A stretch of 64,000 bases of DNA, taken from assembly GCA_021234155.1 (NCBI GenBank), contig JAJEKV010000318.1, positions 64,001 through 128,000 on the forward strand. The letters are read 5' to 3'. This DNA is from Isoetes taiwanensis. Lineage: Eukaryota > Streptophyta > Lycopodiopsida > Isoetales > Isoetaceae. A program made the translations under genes and the position numbers. Below, in pieces: positions 46,091 to 58,500 of this stretch (positions are counted from its first letter, which is position 1; each line of letters opens with the position of its first letter). The notes beneath the pieces were generated by a model. It searched no databases and was not told the origin of the DNA. It worked only from the letters and a program-made list of their open reading frames with translations.

Positions 46091-48902
46091 TACAAACAGG
46101 GTGCTCCAGATTATTTCCACGGAGAGCATTGTTCAGCAAAATGGTATGGCTGCCGTACAGAACAATCCGATTCTTGCTGCTAAATTGGTTCTTATTGATC
46201 TATGCTATTGTTAGCTAATGCAGCTCTGGTTTTCGGGTTCAAAACTTCAGAATCGATAGGCAAAGGCAAATGCAAGTGCAAGTGGAATGAAACAAAAAAT
46301 CTAAACTGGTTTTTTACCTGATAAACTTATACGACCCTGAACCCGACCTCTACAGGTCTGTACTGCGGCGCTTTTTAGCCATCTAAACTTCGGTGCCTTC
46401 CCTTCTGTAACATCGGTCTGTTAGATAAAGGGGACGGACAAAAAAACTTCGTCAGTTTAGGTTCAAGTGTTGTTGAACCCTATGAGCACCATGCACATTG
46501 CCAAGGTGCATCCATTTAATTTCCAAAATATCCGAGCATTCGTGCATGGAACACAAAAGAGTTGCAATGCTCATTTCTGACCAGCTTAGATTTAGCAAAA
46601 ATATCAACGTTTTTGAAGAGCCTCAACAATTGATACCAAAATAAAACAAAAAGATTACACAGGAAGATGCAGAAGAGTACTGATCTTTTTCGTTGCAGTG
46701 ATATTGGTTTGTCTGGTGCATTTACGAAAGATATTTTGACAGCCAAAAACTTAGTTCCTCCAAGACTCAGATAGTTGTAAGGGCATAATCAAGCTGTCAT
46801 AACTCCATTATTTTATACAATGACGTCAGATACTCCAACCTCAAGCTAGCATTTCCCACTGACACTGACAGAAGTCACTTGACATCCTACAAATAATACA
46901 ATCACTGTGAGGATATAGATGCTTGAGAAGAGTTTTAACTATACATGAGCACAAAATAAGGCTTTCACTCAACAACAAAGGTACCGTATACAACATATAA
47001 AAGATGTACATAGACGTTCTCCTTTGTCTCAGTTCGTGTACTGCAAGCCAACTGCAAGACAGTGCATGTAATAGAATTTTCCGTGCTTTGCAGCAAATAA
47101 GTTAAGGTTTCATAACTCCAAAAGCAATGCACTATAATGGAATATAATGAGTCTAACCTCAACAGCTTGATCTCCTTCTTCTCAACCTGCATAACTAACG
47201 ATGTAACCAACAAAGGCATATGCCTTGATTACTTCTTTTAACTGTACTTAGCTGAAAACAAAACTAACAAACCTGAAGTTTGATATTGAGATAATACACT
47301 GTTTCTTCTCATTTCTCACATAGTTTGGAGCAATTATATGGTGTGTAGGATGATGTTTATGAGGAATAGATTTTGTGTGTTTAGTAATAAGTAACTATAC
47401 AAAACTAAAAGCATTTGTATTTCAAAAGCTTTGCATATATCATGGCTAAGATTTTTTCTTTGCCATCCTCTTAAATCAACCTCACAACCATATGAATCTT
47501 AGAATGAAGTGGAAAGTTGAAATGGTTCGTTCTATGTCTAGTCTGCAAGTCTCGAAGAGCTTAAGAGTGTAAATGCAATAGGAAGTCTGAATGAGTCTCT
47601 GTCTATTCAAAAGTGTATATGCATTTAAATTAGTGCTTAAATCAGTTTAAAAAAGGCAAAAAGAAAGCTGTAAATGAAGTCGTGACTGCATCCACAATCC
47701 ATACAGGAAACGTTGAAGAGCAACAATGTATGGACTGCATAAAATAAAGTGTTACAAAGCACCATCTGCAGATTGCATGTTCATCATTTCTACAAGCCAA
47801 GACCATGTAGACTGTTGTGCATTGCTAAACCTCTTCAGATATATTTCCATTGCTATGCCAGCCTACTACAGAAACAAACCAAATTTAGATTGGGGAGCCA
47901 TACACTCTTCTCACCATGCAAACTAAACCGGAGTTCAGAAGACTGAGCAGAAACAACAGAAGAGCGAAATATCAACGAATTTCACCTGGTGCTGGGGTCG
48001 AAAATGCCATTCTAAGCAGGTCGAAAATGACATTCTAAGAAGATTTCACCTGGTTCGAATCAAAATTTAGAATGTAAGATTTAGAATGGAATACAAAATC
48101 CTACAGAAATTGATGCCCTAAAGCCCTGTGTGTATTCCCAATGCCTATCCTTATGACCAGGATGTTCTCCACTTAGGTACTAAAGAGCTCCATGCCATAA
48201 TCCAAGTACAGAGTAAAATGAAATCTTGATCTCAACGCCTGCAAAAATGTCTTGATTCATAGATTTGGCCGTGACTTACAGGGTTTTGGGTCTTACGCCA
48301 AATACATGGGTCATTTGCAAAGATGTCATATAACATGTTTTGCTCAAAGCTACTCAAACTGCAGGATACTACAGAAAAAAACTTCAAAGGAAACAGCTGT
48401 ATTTTTCCCCGCCCTTGAAAAAATCAGTTGGAACCTGGATGAAATTTGCTGCCACTGCAATCAAACTTTAGGCTTTAAATCCGGCATTTCTTGGATCGTA
48501 ATAGCCGAACACAAATCAAAATCAGAGCAGTACATATGTTAAAAGAAGGACCCCTTCTCTGTTGTGACTGCACCAAACCCCAAGCAGCAACTCTCCTGTA
48601 GAAAATCAATGATCTAAGATCAGTCAAATGCAAGAACCGAATGAGAAGAAAACAGAGGGTACCTTGGCTGCCTGGATTCCAAAAAAGAAAATTCGCTGCC
48701 TCACTCAATCAAGGGTTTATTTGCTGTTGATCTTTTTAACCGGCCCATAAATCAATTGCGTTTTTAGGGCCAACCGGAAACAGATATTTGGTCACAAAAA
48801 ACTCAAAAGCCGGTAATGTACATTCGGGCAAAATCCTTTTCAATAGAAGCATCTTTTTCCTTTATTAGTTTTGGTGGGTTATCTAGAAAAAAATGCAACA
48901 TA
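46091..48902. other. Long spacer upstream of psaG
   Basis: No gene recognised. A short doubled block (GTCGAAAATG, CATTCTAAG) lies at 47997-48035, with related words to 48090. ORFs on both strands have no recognisable motif. Confidence 0.4.
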
Positions 48903-49000
48903 AAAGGATAAGGTGACAACCAATGAGATGCGTTGCTGGGATACAGATGCAACTCTATTGGCCAAGTAAGCATGAAGACATGTGCTCCACATATACCACA
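48903..49000 (+). promoter_or_regulatory. Putative light-regulated promoter of psaG
   Basis: A GATAAG I-box (48907-48912) and a CCAAT box (48920-48924) lie 140-160 bp before the psaG start. A weak TATA-like ACATATACC occurs near 48990. I-boxes with CCAAT boxes are common in photosynthesis gene promoters. The assignment rests on position and motif only. Confidence 0.35.
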
Positions 49001-49063
49001 CCATGTAAGCCACACACCATAAACACATCTCCGTTCTTCACAATTCAAGCACAAGTCCAAGCA

Positions 49064-49513
49064 ATGGCAACCTGCGCTGCTCCTACGCGAGTTATCGCAG
49101 GCATTCCAAGCCTCAAATCTGCCACAAAAGCTTCAATCAGATCTCAAGATGAAGGAGGATTGAGCAGGGTGTTTTTCAACAAGACCAAGTATGCAAGGGG
49201 TGCTGCAAGGACTACATGTGCCGATGCTTCCATTATAATCAGCCTCAGCACAGGAGCCAGTCTTTTCCTTGGCAGGTTTGTCTTTCTACCAATCCAAAGG
49301 GAACAGATTGCTAAAGCAGGCCTTCCTCAACAGAATGGTGTCACTCATTTTGAAGCTGGAGATACCAGAGCTCAAGAAGTGTCTAGCCTTTTGCAAACTA
49401 ATGACCCTGCAGGTTTTACCATAGTTGATGTTCTTGCTTGGGGCTCCATTGGACACATTGTTGCTTATTTCATCCTTGCCACTGCTTCCAATGGCTATGA
49501 ACCTCAGTTTTGA
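49064..49513 (+). CDS. psaG: Photosystem I reaction centre subunit V (PsaG), chloroplast precursor
   Basis: An intact, intronless gene for a 149-residue precursor. Residues 1 to about 52 are a typical chloroplast transit peptide (rich in Ala, Ser, Thr and Arg, few acids). The mature part begins near [12 protein letters not shown]. Two membrane spans are evident at about 56-76 ([20 protein letters not shown]) and 119-139 ([20 protein letters not shown]), separated by the stromal loop [20 protein letters not shown], and the protein ends SNGYEPQF. These blocks are diagnostic of PsaG. PsaG anchors the LHCI antenna belt to the photosystem I core on the Lhca1 side. The start at 49064 is preferred over an in-frame ATG at 48923 because the family N-terminus is a short transit peptide and the extra 47 residues look untranslated. 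It is the best-preserved gene here besides the pathogen-related gene. Confidence 0.97.
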   Translation: MATCAAPTRVIAGIPSLKSATKASIRSQDEGGLSRVFFNKTKYARGAARTTCADASIIISLSTGASLFLGRFVFLPIQREQIAKAGLPQQNGVTHFEAGDTRAQEVSSLLQTNDPAGFTIVDVLAWGSIGHIVAYFILATASNGYEPQF

Positions 49514-50158
49514 GGTTGTTTCTGCACCTTTCAAAGAATTGAACTTATCAACAATTGTTTGTATATTAAATCTTTAACTTCTTCGTTCCAGAGTTGAACA
49601 CAAATATGCCATAAATGTAAAAATCTGGGATGATTTCTGCTTGTAAAAATATGGGTTGATTTCAGTTGGAGATTCATAATTTTGAGGACTAGTCTAAAAG
49701 AAACATTATTAGTATAGAATGAGCCTCTACTTGCACAGAGTGCTTTACAGGCGATTTTGAAGTTAAATCTTAATTAGGTTAATTAAGCGACTCTAAATGG
49801 ATTTGCCTAAGAATGCTAGATTCAAATAATGCCAAAAGAACGGCCAAATTAGGCAAGAAAATGCCTATAGAGAGAACAAAACAATGGAACAAAATTGCTC
49901 CCAAATTGCTTTATCCTTTTTTGTCACTTTCTTTTAACTAAATTGGACATAATCACGAGAAATGGTTCTCTAAAATGGTACAAAATGGAGTTCCAGACCA
50001 GTGCTTAAATCTGATAACAATAAAGTCAGCATAAAAAGTTTTCAAACACAACTTTCTATCTTCTTTAAGAAGAGATGGCCTTGGTTATAAAGCCCGAATC
50101 GTCGCATGTTGGCCTTTTTTTATCGTGCCCGACCATGATTAAAAATTCCACCTACCAT
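49514..50158. other. 3' flank of psaG and spacer
   Basis: Includes the psaG 3' untranslated region (an AATAAA-like CATAAATG at about 49610). Otherwise featureless. Confidence 0.45.
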
Positions 50159-50423
50159 ATAGTTCAAAATTAGAGCCGCCGATTTTTCTTGTCTTTTCAG
50201 TGGTAAGTCCCTCAATTCGAAAAAGTTTGCTTTACTTTCATCTTGTTTCATCATTTCTTTTTTTGATCTTTCAAAAATTCGAATTTGCATCTATCTTGTC
50301 TCACAGATGCATGCATTCTTTCAAAAACCAGATATGCATGCATGTTTTGTGATTTGCATTGCTATTAGAATACATTTCTACTCTAATTTTAGTGTCTTTC
50401 TATCGATAGTTCAAAATTAGAGC
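50159..50423. repeat. ~225-bp copy of MULE internal sequence between 18-bp direct repeats
   Basis: 50183-50405 matches 53865-54083 inside the Mutator-like element at about 95% by eye, both containing TCTTGTCTTTTCAG, GGTAAGTCCCTCAATTCG and ATATGCATGCATGTTTTGTG. The copy is bracketed by two copies of ATAGTTCAAAATTAGAGC (50159-50176 and 50406-50423). Confidence 0.8.
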
Positions 50424-50544
50424 GGGACATGGGGCGAAGGTGGCCCTAGCCTGTGCTTCTCTATCGAAAATGTGGGTTTTTTTGCCTAAAATGTACTTCG
50501 ACAAATCATTTTTGCAATCTTGATGTCCCTTTTTGCCATTCAAC

Positions 50545-51030
50545 CTTATCTGAACGAAGAGGCCTCTATTGGAGCAGTTGATAATGGTGAAGAATACACT
50601 GCCCTCCATTTGGCTATAAAAAATGACATTGTGATGTACAGTTTTAAACAAGAGTCCAGACTTGTGGGTTACTAATGAAGATCATGAGGGGCTTTAGATC
50701 TAGCTCATACATTCAATATGAAAGAGGTCATTTCAATCATTTTCAAGCATTGGATAGGAAGGGGTAACATGAAAGGAATTAGTTACTATGCTTCAGTATG
50801 TTTCAAATTACGAAACAAAAGGAGATGTTGAACATGTTACATCTCATATTAAAATGAAACGCATTTTAAATTACAATCTCTGGCACATTTTGGCTAGATT
50901 GTAGATAGTCTTTTTACAAAGAGTATCAATAATGCCAAATACGGGTTTGATGAGATTCCTTTGCATATGCTCCTAAAGCATATTAAAGTGGATGCAGTCG
51001 CTCCGAGGGACTTACAGAGTTAAAGCATGA
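50545..51030 (+). pseudogene. Ankyrin-repeat protein fragment
   Basis: Separate frames give GEEYTALHLAIKNDIV (50587-50634), NEDHEG with LDLAHTFNMKEVISIIFKHW (50674-50750) and FDEIPLHMLLKHIKVDAVA (50948-51003). TALHLA..N...(V)V..L and G.(T)ALD.A.....EV..I are ankyrin-repeat consensus features, as found in plant ankyrin/PGG-type membrane proteins. Stops and frameshifts separate the pieces, so it is a relic. No PGG or ion-channel domain was found after it. Confidence 0.65.
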
Positions 51031-52087
51031 TATAGTGTCTCAATATGTTATTTTTGCAACATCAAATATTGGATCCAAAATAGTGGGAATTCCAGTACCA
51101 AAAATAGCTCCAAGAACTCGAATGCTTATAATGGTGGTTTTGGGGAACTCGTTTCAAGCACTCTAGAGCTTAGCCATCGCATCTCCAAATCCAGATGTTT
51201 AGACACAGAGATTGCCATCAAGTTTTGGGGGCATCAATTAGACATTTACAACAGGATTTCAGATTTTTCAAGGACGAATTTGCAATACATGTATTATCAG
51301 GGAAGCTATCATTTGAAGATTCGAAGCTATTGAGTAAGTTTGCTTATGCAACTTAGACTATTACAATTTTTTCTCTAGCCGTGATTTTTTTTAGCATTCG
51401 ATTTGCTTCATCCTTGCTTCATCCATTTATTCTAGCTTTGGTGGAACCTTTAAATCCACTCTTTGGAGTCGGATCTGTGCAAGATCTTAGAGAAATCTCT
51501 GATTCCCAGATACATTTAAGATCATCCTAATCTGAGCAGCAAAGCCATCTAACTCTGGCCAAGAATTTCACATTGAACCTTTTCAAAGATTGAGCATACC
51601 AAATTTAAGCCTTTGTTTCAATTCTGCATTTAAACATGCAACATGAAAGAAGTAGCTGCCATTTAAAATAAATTTGTTTTCTACAGAATTCTTAATAAAA
51701 AAAAAAAAAAGCAAATTAGCTATGTAGATTATATGTATTGAAGTCCAACGCATGTATATGTAGATGGTTATGTGTTTCTTGTTGTTTGCTTTAGCAGGCT
51801 TTGCTTTTTTATTGAAGCTAACAGGTAAGTGCACATTTGCAGGAAGGATGTCATTGTATGCCTGCAAAGTTTGCATTCCATCATTCTTGGCAGCAAAATG
51901 ACTTGCTATATATCAAAGAAATAGTAATGATGAGATGTAAAAGATTTTAGAACATTCATTTTCCCAAAGAAGTCTTTCTGCTTTATTATAGTCAGTTTAT
52001 GGTTTGTAATTGTCTATGTAATGAACAGTTGTATACAATTGGCCATTTTGAACACGTAACGTAGTTGTTTTATTTATGGTTCTTTAG
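51031..52087. other. Spacer without recognised features
   Basis: Nothing coding is recognised. A-rich runs at about 51690-51712. Confidence 0.4.
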
Positions 52088-52209
52088 AACTAATGGCTTC
52101 ATTGTCCAAAGATGCTGAAGATATCAAGGCACGGGCAGTTGCCATTTGGAGAGCATTAAAAGCACTCGAGCGTCCCACACTACCTCCATCAATTCGTCAG
52201 ACTTTTACA
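52088..52209 (+). CDS. Candidate internal exon, unidentified
   Basis: After an acceptor TTCTTTAG (ending 52087) one frame runs to a GTAGTA donor-like site: LMASLSKDAEDIKARAVAIW, RALKALERPTLPPSIRQTFT. It is amphipathic helical in composition. I do not recognise the protein, and no adjoining exon could be tied to it. Confidence 0.3.
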
Positions 52210-53683
52210 GTAGTAATAGCTCTGATTTAATTTTTTCCTATCATAATGAACAAACTACTTGTCAACATCATTTAGTTTAACCATATTGTTTTGGCATTCA
52301 CCCCTCTGTATTCTTTCATTAAACGCCTATACTTTTATTCCATATGAGTTCATGTCAAGTGAATAAAGAATGCTGCAGCTGGGGAACTTGATAGCTTTTC
52401 ATTTTTTATTTTCATGTTCATGGAAGAAGATATGCAAAACGTGATCGACAAAGAGAGAGGGATCATCTATAAGGATTTGTATAAATCTGAGGAGAAGGTC
52501 GATGACATTGAGATGCGAGGATGTGGGGTGAGAATTTGTTGCAGATACAAGCTTCTATAGGAGAAAAGAAAAAAGGAGTTCATGGATCTATACAAGAAAA
52601 TATTCAATAGTGTATCAAAAGAATGCCACGGCTCTATTGCGACAGCAATAGAACCGACATTCCTTGGATGGGGACGCCCCTTTTTGCACTCCCTATTTAT
52701 TCAGCCTCTTTCATTGTTTCGTCATCAGTGTTCTCTTGAGCTAGTTTTTTCATCTTCTCTATCCTACCAGTTTCCTACCTTCGTAAGCCTGTCATAGCCA
52801 AAGAGCTCATCTTGGGATCGCAACTGGTCTGTGTGCCTAGCGCCTGCGTTCCAACACAAGAAAGTTTCCAGGTACGATGATTGTTGTCTTCATGGTTTTA
52901 ATCTGTTTTGTCTGTGGTTAGTTTTTTCGTTTGTGGTGTGTCTGGGATGCGATTCGGCGGCTTGGTGCGTCAGTCAGTCCCCTTCCAGTTACAGCTTGAT
53001 CAAGGATTGCTTGAGCGATTGGGTTAGTTTTTTCTTTCTTTTTGTTCCTTGTTTTATCTGAATCAGCCGAATCCAGCATGCTACATTGCCAAAAGCTTGG
53101 GATCTTCTTGCTTCTGGTGCCCTTGCAGCCTTGTTTTTTCTGTTCTTCCAGCCACTCCCTGAGTTTCGGGCAAATCCGGCCCCGATACTGCCTCCTGCTA
53201 GACGATTTGGCAGTGGGGCATGTCTTTGGCCTACCATAGCCCGAGCCTGTTAATCCGATCCTCAGCCTAGCTTCGGCCTTCCTTCCCAACTCCTCTGGAA
53301 CTGTAGTTACAGGTCTGATTTTTTGTGTCCCTCTAATCTATTGCTTAGTCCCCTCTCAATATTACCTCTCTATCTCTGAATTGTTTTCAAAACCACACTC
53401 CTTTTTCATCCCACATTCGGCCTGTGCTCTTCAATCTCGGTTTCCTCCAGCTTCTTGTCTCTGCCACCCACTTCGTTGCCATTCCGATCTTTTTTGTCTC
53501 CGCCTTCACAGGCTTTCGCCGCTTCCGCTTCGCCGATCTTTGCCGCTTCCTTCCATGAGCACATCGCCTCTTTTGAGGCGGGATCCGGGCCGGCCGTCGA
53601 CCTGCATTTTCGGGTTTGGTTGGGATCTGATCTCCGGTTCCCCACAGGAACCATTGGCATTACTTTTTTGTATGATTTTTGTT
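52210..53683. other. Spacer, partly GC-richer
   Basis: From about 52800 to 53650 the sequence is richer in G and C, with overlapping ORFs on both strands. None contains a motif I can name. It may be a decayed gene or retroelement. Confidence 0.35.
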
Positions 53684-55370
53684 GGGAAAAATTACCAATA
53701 TACCATTATATTTTCAAAATTCCCTAAAAAAGCCATTGGTATTTTTAAATTACCGAAATGCCATTCTTCCTTCTACTTAATGGGAAATAAACATAATGAG
53801 GAAGAAATTTGTGGCGCCATTTTCATCGCTTAATCACGATCTATTGCGGCAAGTTCCACCGCCAGATTTTCTTGTCTTTTCAGCGGTAAGTCCCTCAATT
53901 CGAGAAAAAGTTTGCTTTACTTTCATCTTGTTTCATCATTTCTTTTTTGATCTTTCAAAAATTGAATTTGCATCTATCTTGTTCCACGATGCATGCATTC
54001 TTTCAAAACCAGATATGCATGCATGTTTTGTGATTTGCATTGCTATTAGAATACATTTCTACTCTAATTTTAGTGTCTTTCATCGATTGCTTGTGAGAAA
54101 AGAGCACCTCAAAAATTTCGCCAATGTAGTCATTTAGCCAGTAGCAAATCTATGGGAAGAAGAAGAAAAACGAGTTGCATGCAAGCAAAGGTACGCTTTT
54201 GTTCTTTTTTTAGTGATTCTCAATAGAAACCGGGTTTTCCCCGGCAAGGAACATGCCTTTGCATGAGGCATTTGGTGGATAAACATGAAAAGAAGTGTAA
54301 CAACCCTGAACTTGTAAGTTTCTTTTGGAAGGCAGCTTATGCAAGAACTAATCCCGGAATATGATGCGTGTGTGGATGAGATGAGAAAATCAGCTTACCA
54401 ACGCGAACCGCGCATACATTCTAGATGGTGCTCCTCCAGTTATTGGGCAATCAGCTGTATTTCAAAGATAAGTTTCAAACATCTCACTTCTAATATAGAG
54501 GGTCTTGCCGAAACTCTTGGCTACTAGAAGCTAGAATAAGCCAATTATTATATGCTAGAGATAATCGAAGAAAAGTTTGTGCGTGGTTTTATGATGGGAA
54601 AAGGAATCTTGCAAATGTTGCTATAAAACTCTTGGAAATGCAACTTGCATGAATCTCTAGTTTTGAAAGAAAGTAAAAAGCGAGGAAAGCGTGCAAAGAC
54701 ATTATCAAGTTTGCCTACAAATGATCATGTATGTTTGAAATCTGGACGGACAAAAGAATTCAAAGGATAGTGAATTTGTTGTAAGAACATGTTCATGTAA
54801 TAGTTGGCTGAGACCTCACGGATTACCTTGTTCTCATGCTATATGCATGGTATATTTCAAAGAAGCTCGAATCCACAAAGATTATGCACATGAATGTTCC
54901 GTTAGCCTCCTATTGGAACACTTATCTTGGAAGTATTTGTCACGTGGTGGAAGGGGATGATGGTTCATTTAAGGTGTCACGATTGCTTCCACCAAGAAGT
55001 CATAAAATTAGGCACGGGCAAAAGAAGAGGCGACATCAAACCCAAGATGCATTGAAAGAAGTCACAAAATTCACATGTTCAACCATGGGGAGCAAACCTG
55101 ACACAATAGCTAAACATGTAGAAATCTGCGATAAACTTATCTTAATTTGACATGAAAGTAAGCGTACCATTGGCTCTAATTTTTTAACTCTTTGTCTTTC
55201 GTTGAAGATAGCTTTCTAATGGCTTTTTGGTAATTTATTGAAATGATAGTGGTATTGTGGGAAATAAAGAATTTGGCAAACACCTCCCAATGGCTTTTTG
55301 GTAATTCTTAAAATACGAGTGGCTTTTTGGGAATTGTTGAAAAATATAATGGTATATTGGTAATTTTCCC
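53684..55370 (+). mobile_element. Mutator-like element (MULE), decayed
   Basis: The left end GGGAAAAATTACCAATATAC (53684) and the right end, read on the minus strand, GGGAAAATTACCAATATACC (55370) are inverted repeats. They continue with TTCCC/TTACC-spaced subunits naming AAAGCCATTGG-like motifs. The flanks ATTTTTGTT (53675-53683) and TTTTTTGTT (55371-55379) agree at eight of nine positions, the 9-bp target duplication expected for Mutator. Transposase pieces lie inside. At 1.69 kb it is an internally deleted copy. Confidence 0.87.
54330..54990 (+). pseudogene. MULE transposase C-terminal half with SWIM zinc finger
   Basis: Frame-broken pieces in order: FKHLTSNIAESWNSWLLEAR (read across two frames, 54475-54535), then a W/F-rich segment, then EFVVRTCSCNSWLRPHGLPC and SHAICM (54770-54850). 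The CxC...CxH arrangement is the SWIM zinc finger of MuDR-type transposases, and SNI.ESWNSW..EAR is the conserved region before it. The DDE catalytic core is not visible, so the copy cannot encode active transposase. Confidence 0.83.
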
Positions 55371-58300
55371 TTTTTTGTTCTTTATCTTATTTGCTTGGTC
55401 CCCTAGTGGTTGTTGTATTTTTAGTTTTCTTTTATGGTTATGTTGGGTTGTCTTTAGGATTTTTAGGATTTCCCTTTTAAAGTTAATTTGTTTCTTGAAA
55501 TTTTTCGTTTGCTCGGTTGTTTTCCACGTTTTTGGTGCTTAACCAGGCCATGGCCTCTTTATCTCAATTATTTTCTATAGTCAGAGTCCATCTTGAATTG
55601 CTCTCTTTCCCATTATGTTGTGGTTGTATTCGTAGCATTGCATAGAAGGTGATATTGCCCGATTTTGGCTGGTATGCAGTGTGTATACACGAGTTTTATT
55701 TTCCTGAGATTCATAATATATATAGGCGTAAAGAATTTGTTTTTTCGTTCTTTTAGCTTGCTTGATGGTTTTACTTGCTTCGATGGGTTTATGCATTTCC
55801 CATTGGTTTGACGGTTTTTCATATCGCTCCTTTAAGCTTGTTGGTTCACGCCCCTTGGTTCTTGTATGCGCTTCACATTGTTCTTTTGTCTCTGGGCTAT
55901 GGTTGTTTTTCACATTGCATTCCTGCTAGCGTTGTTTTAAAGTTCGTTCTCGGGTCAACAACAATGATCTTTTTCCTTTTACGATGCATCTACGTGTACG
56001 CTATTCCGACTTTCTTTGACTAGTTGAGGGATAGTTGTTGTTTTACGAACTGAGGTATGTAGGTTGAAGTCCAGTTCTTTGCTTTTCCTGAGGAGTAATT
56101 GCACCTCAGTTGTGACGTGATTATGGTACATTTAGCATCGGTATTTTATTTGTTCTAACTCCTCTTGATGAGCTTCTCAGGGGGTATTTGCATCAATAAC
56201 ATGCCTGGGCAAGACCAAGTGATCAATTTTGGTCGTTCAGGAGCCCATGAATCTCCGTAGACATAGTTCCGTCTCCATTCATCAGTGGATATCGACATTG
56301 TTATGGCCGTTGCTTTATCGGTAGAGATGGATGGTTGCATACATCTTGGTTAAGGTTCAACCCCCAGTTTTTTGCATTTGAAATGTCCCTTAATTTTCTC
56401 TAATCTCAGACCTTGCATTCGATGGTTTTTGCAATCAAAAGGCCCCGAATATATTTTCTCTAACCTCATATGTTGCATTTGATGCCCCTTGTATGGTTTT
56501 TTGCATTTTGAAATGGCCCCTGGATTTTCTCTAACCTCGGACGTTGCATTTGATGGTGTTTGTGTCATAAGTTAATGTAATTTCCTTCGTTGGAATGCGG
56601 TTGCATTTTGAATGCTTGTTTAAGCAAACATCTGGGGGGTGAATGGAAGGTTTAGAAGGATTTTATTGGTCTTCTTTCGCAAGTTATGTGATTCACAGTT
56701 TTATTGCTTGTTGGTATTATATCGTTACGTGATTTGGTAGTTTGTTGTATTTTGCATGAAAGATGGTCCACTCTCTCCATTCCTCGACGCGGCTTGTATT
56801 TTTTTTCATTTGGTACTATTTTCATTTGCCTCACACTTCCATTTTTTTTGTATATCGCTATTATTTCTCATTTTCTTATTCTTATTTATTCCATGGCTCC
56901 ATGACACTTTGTCCATGCTTCGTGCCATTGCTCGCTTTTACCCATTTGTTATCTTTGGCCATCGTGGTCAAAATTTGAGTGCTCAATGTTTCCGTGGTCG
57001 TGGTTGATTCTTGGTATTGCCCTCACAGTTTCGTTCCAGATTGCAAATTGTGATCCATTCTGGTGGTCCCATGTGTTATGAATTTGTCAGGATTTGGTGA
57101 TTTAACTATATTAGTTGTCTCGCTGGCACTAATTCTTCTATTTTTCATTTTTCTTATTTAGTTTTTTGAGCCTCTTTTTCTTCCATGATTTTATTGTGGT
57201 GTTTGGTTTTACTTGTCCCGATATGTTCCATTTTTCTCTCTATGTTGCTTTTGTGCACGGTTGTCGGCCAGTTGCCGTGATTCTTGATTGCCTTATGTAC
57301 CGCTTGCTTCTTTACTCGTTTTCCCCTCGTTTTGATTGTCCTCTCGTGATAATTCATTTCTCAGATTAAGACTTTACATGTTTATGCCTATATTTCGTGC
57401 ACTTTTTCTTCGATACACGAACATTAGATCCATTTAGCATGGTTCTTGTATATTGCATTTTTTGTTTCTTTTACCCGTTGTGTTCACTTTGACTGTGTTC
57501 GCTTCTACTTCGTGATCCCTTGGTGCTATTTTGCCTGTTGTTGGTCCCTTTAGCTCCTTTTTGTGCCGTTGTTCTAATGGTTTCACTCGGCGTCTTTTGC
57601 CCTTCTTTTTTTTCGTTTTTATCAAACAATTGTCCTTTTGCTTTAAGCTACTCCGCTTCATTGCTTCATATCCTTGTTCCAGTTATTTTGTATTCTTTTG
57701 GATTTGTTTTTGCGATTTGGTCCATCCTCTCGCCATTGCTTCAATATTCATTTGTTTTTTAGTCGGTCCGCTTCATTTTGTTTTTTCATGATTTATTTTT
57801 TCAAACGCTTTATGCTTTTTGTTTCCGCTTTTGTTCAAGTTTGTCAATAGGTTGTTTTTTTTAGACGTTCTTTTTTTTTTGTCATTTAGGTATTTTTTTG
57901 GCCTCTTTTTCTCGTTTATTTTGTGTTGTTTTTTGCATTGACCCTTTTTTATCTCTAGTTTTAGATTTGTTTCCCTTGCTCCATATATCCCATTAGCCTC
58001 ATCTATGCATTCTGTTTCATTTTATTTCAGTGATCCTTATGGACTCTTTTCTCCCTTTCTTTACTCCACATTTTCAATATATTCTATTAGATTTGACTTC
58101 CATTATGGGTTTGTTGTCCGCCCTTTTTACTATATGCTCCTCATTATCTCAGTAGCTTCATTTGATGGCATTTCTTTATTCGATTCGGGTTGCACTGTTA
58201 CCTTCATTAATTTCCTTTTGGCTTGTTGTTCTGTTTAACTCTGGTGATTCTATTACTCCTTTAGTTGCGTCAGTTTCTTCTGTGATTTCTTTGTCCTCTT

Positions 58301-58500
58301 GCACCTTGTTTCTTGCTAGTTAGGATAGTTCAGATTTATGAATCTTTGTTAGTGTAGTATTTATTGGTGCTATTTTTTATTATCTCATTTTCCATCGTCA
58401 CTCCTGGTTGATGTTGTCATGTTTAGTATGGCTCTTTGCTTTGTTGTTCCATGAATTCCCATTTTTTTCATCTGTATTCCATCTTCTCCTTCATTTAAAT
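55371..58500. other. 3.1-kb T-rich, purine-poor tract
   Basis: The plus strand is strongly enriched for T (TTTT runs, TTTGTTTT, CTTTTT) and poor in A for over 3 kb. Overlapping ORFs occur on both strands: Phe/Leu-rich on plus and Lys/Arg-rich on minus. These are composition effects, and no protein family is recognised. Near 56390-56560 a unit with TTTTCTCTAA, CTCAGACGTTGCATTTGATG-like sequence repeats three times. Confidence 0.55.
56390..56565 (+). repeat. Three degenerate ~60-75-bp units
   Basis: TTTTCTCTAATCTCAGACC, TTTTCTCTAACCTCATATG and TTTTCTCTAACCTCGGACG, each followed by TTGCATTYGATG, at 56393, 56452 and 56528. Confidence 0.7.

Noticed and set aside
48923-49063. Possible N-terminal extension of PsaG from the upstream in-frame ATG
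   Set aside because: The extension ([10 protein letters not shown]...) does not resemble a transit peptide and overlaps the putative promoter. The ATG at 49064 gives the standard precursor length.
49286-49534. Minus-strand ORF over psaG
   Set aside because: Antisense shadow of the clear PsaG coding sequence.
55581-57661. Lys-rich minus-strand ORFs and Phe-rich plus-strand ORFs
   Set aside because: Composition artefacts of the T-rich tract. No motif, splice pattern or family match was found.
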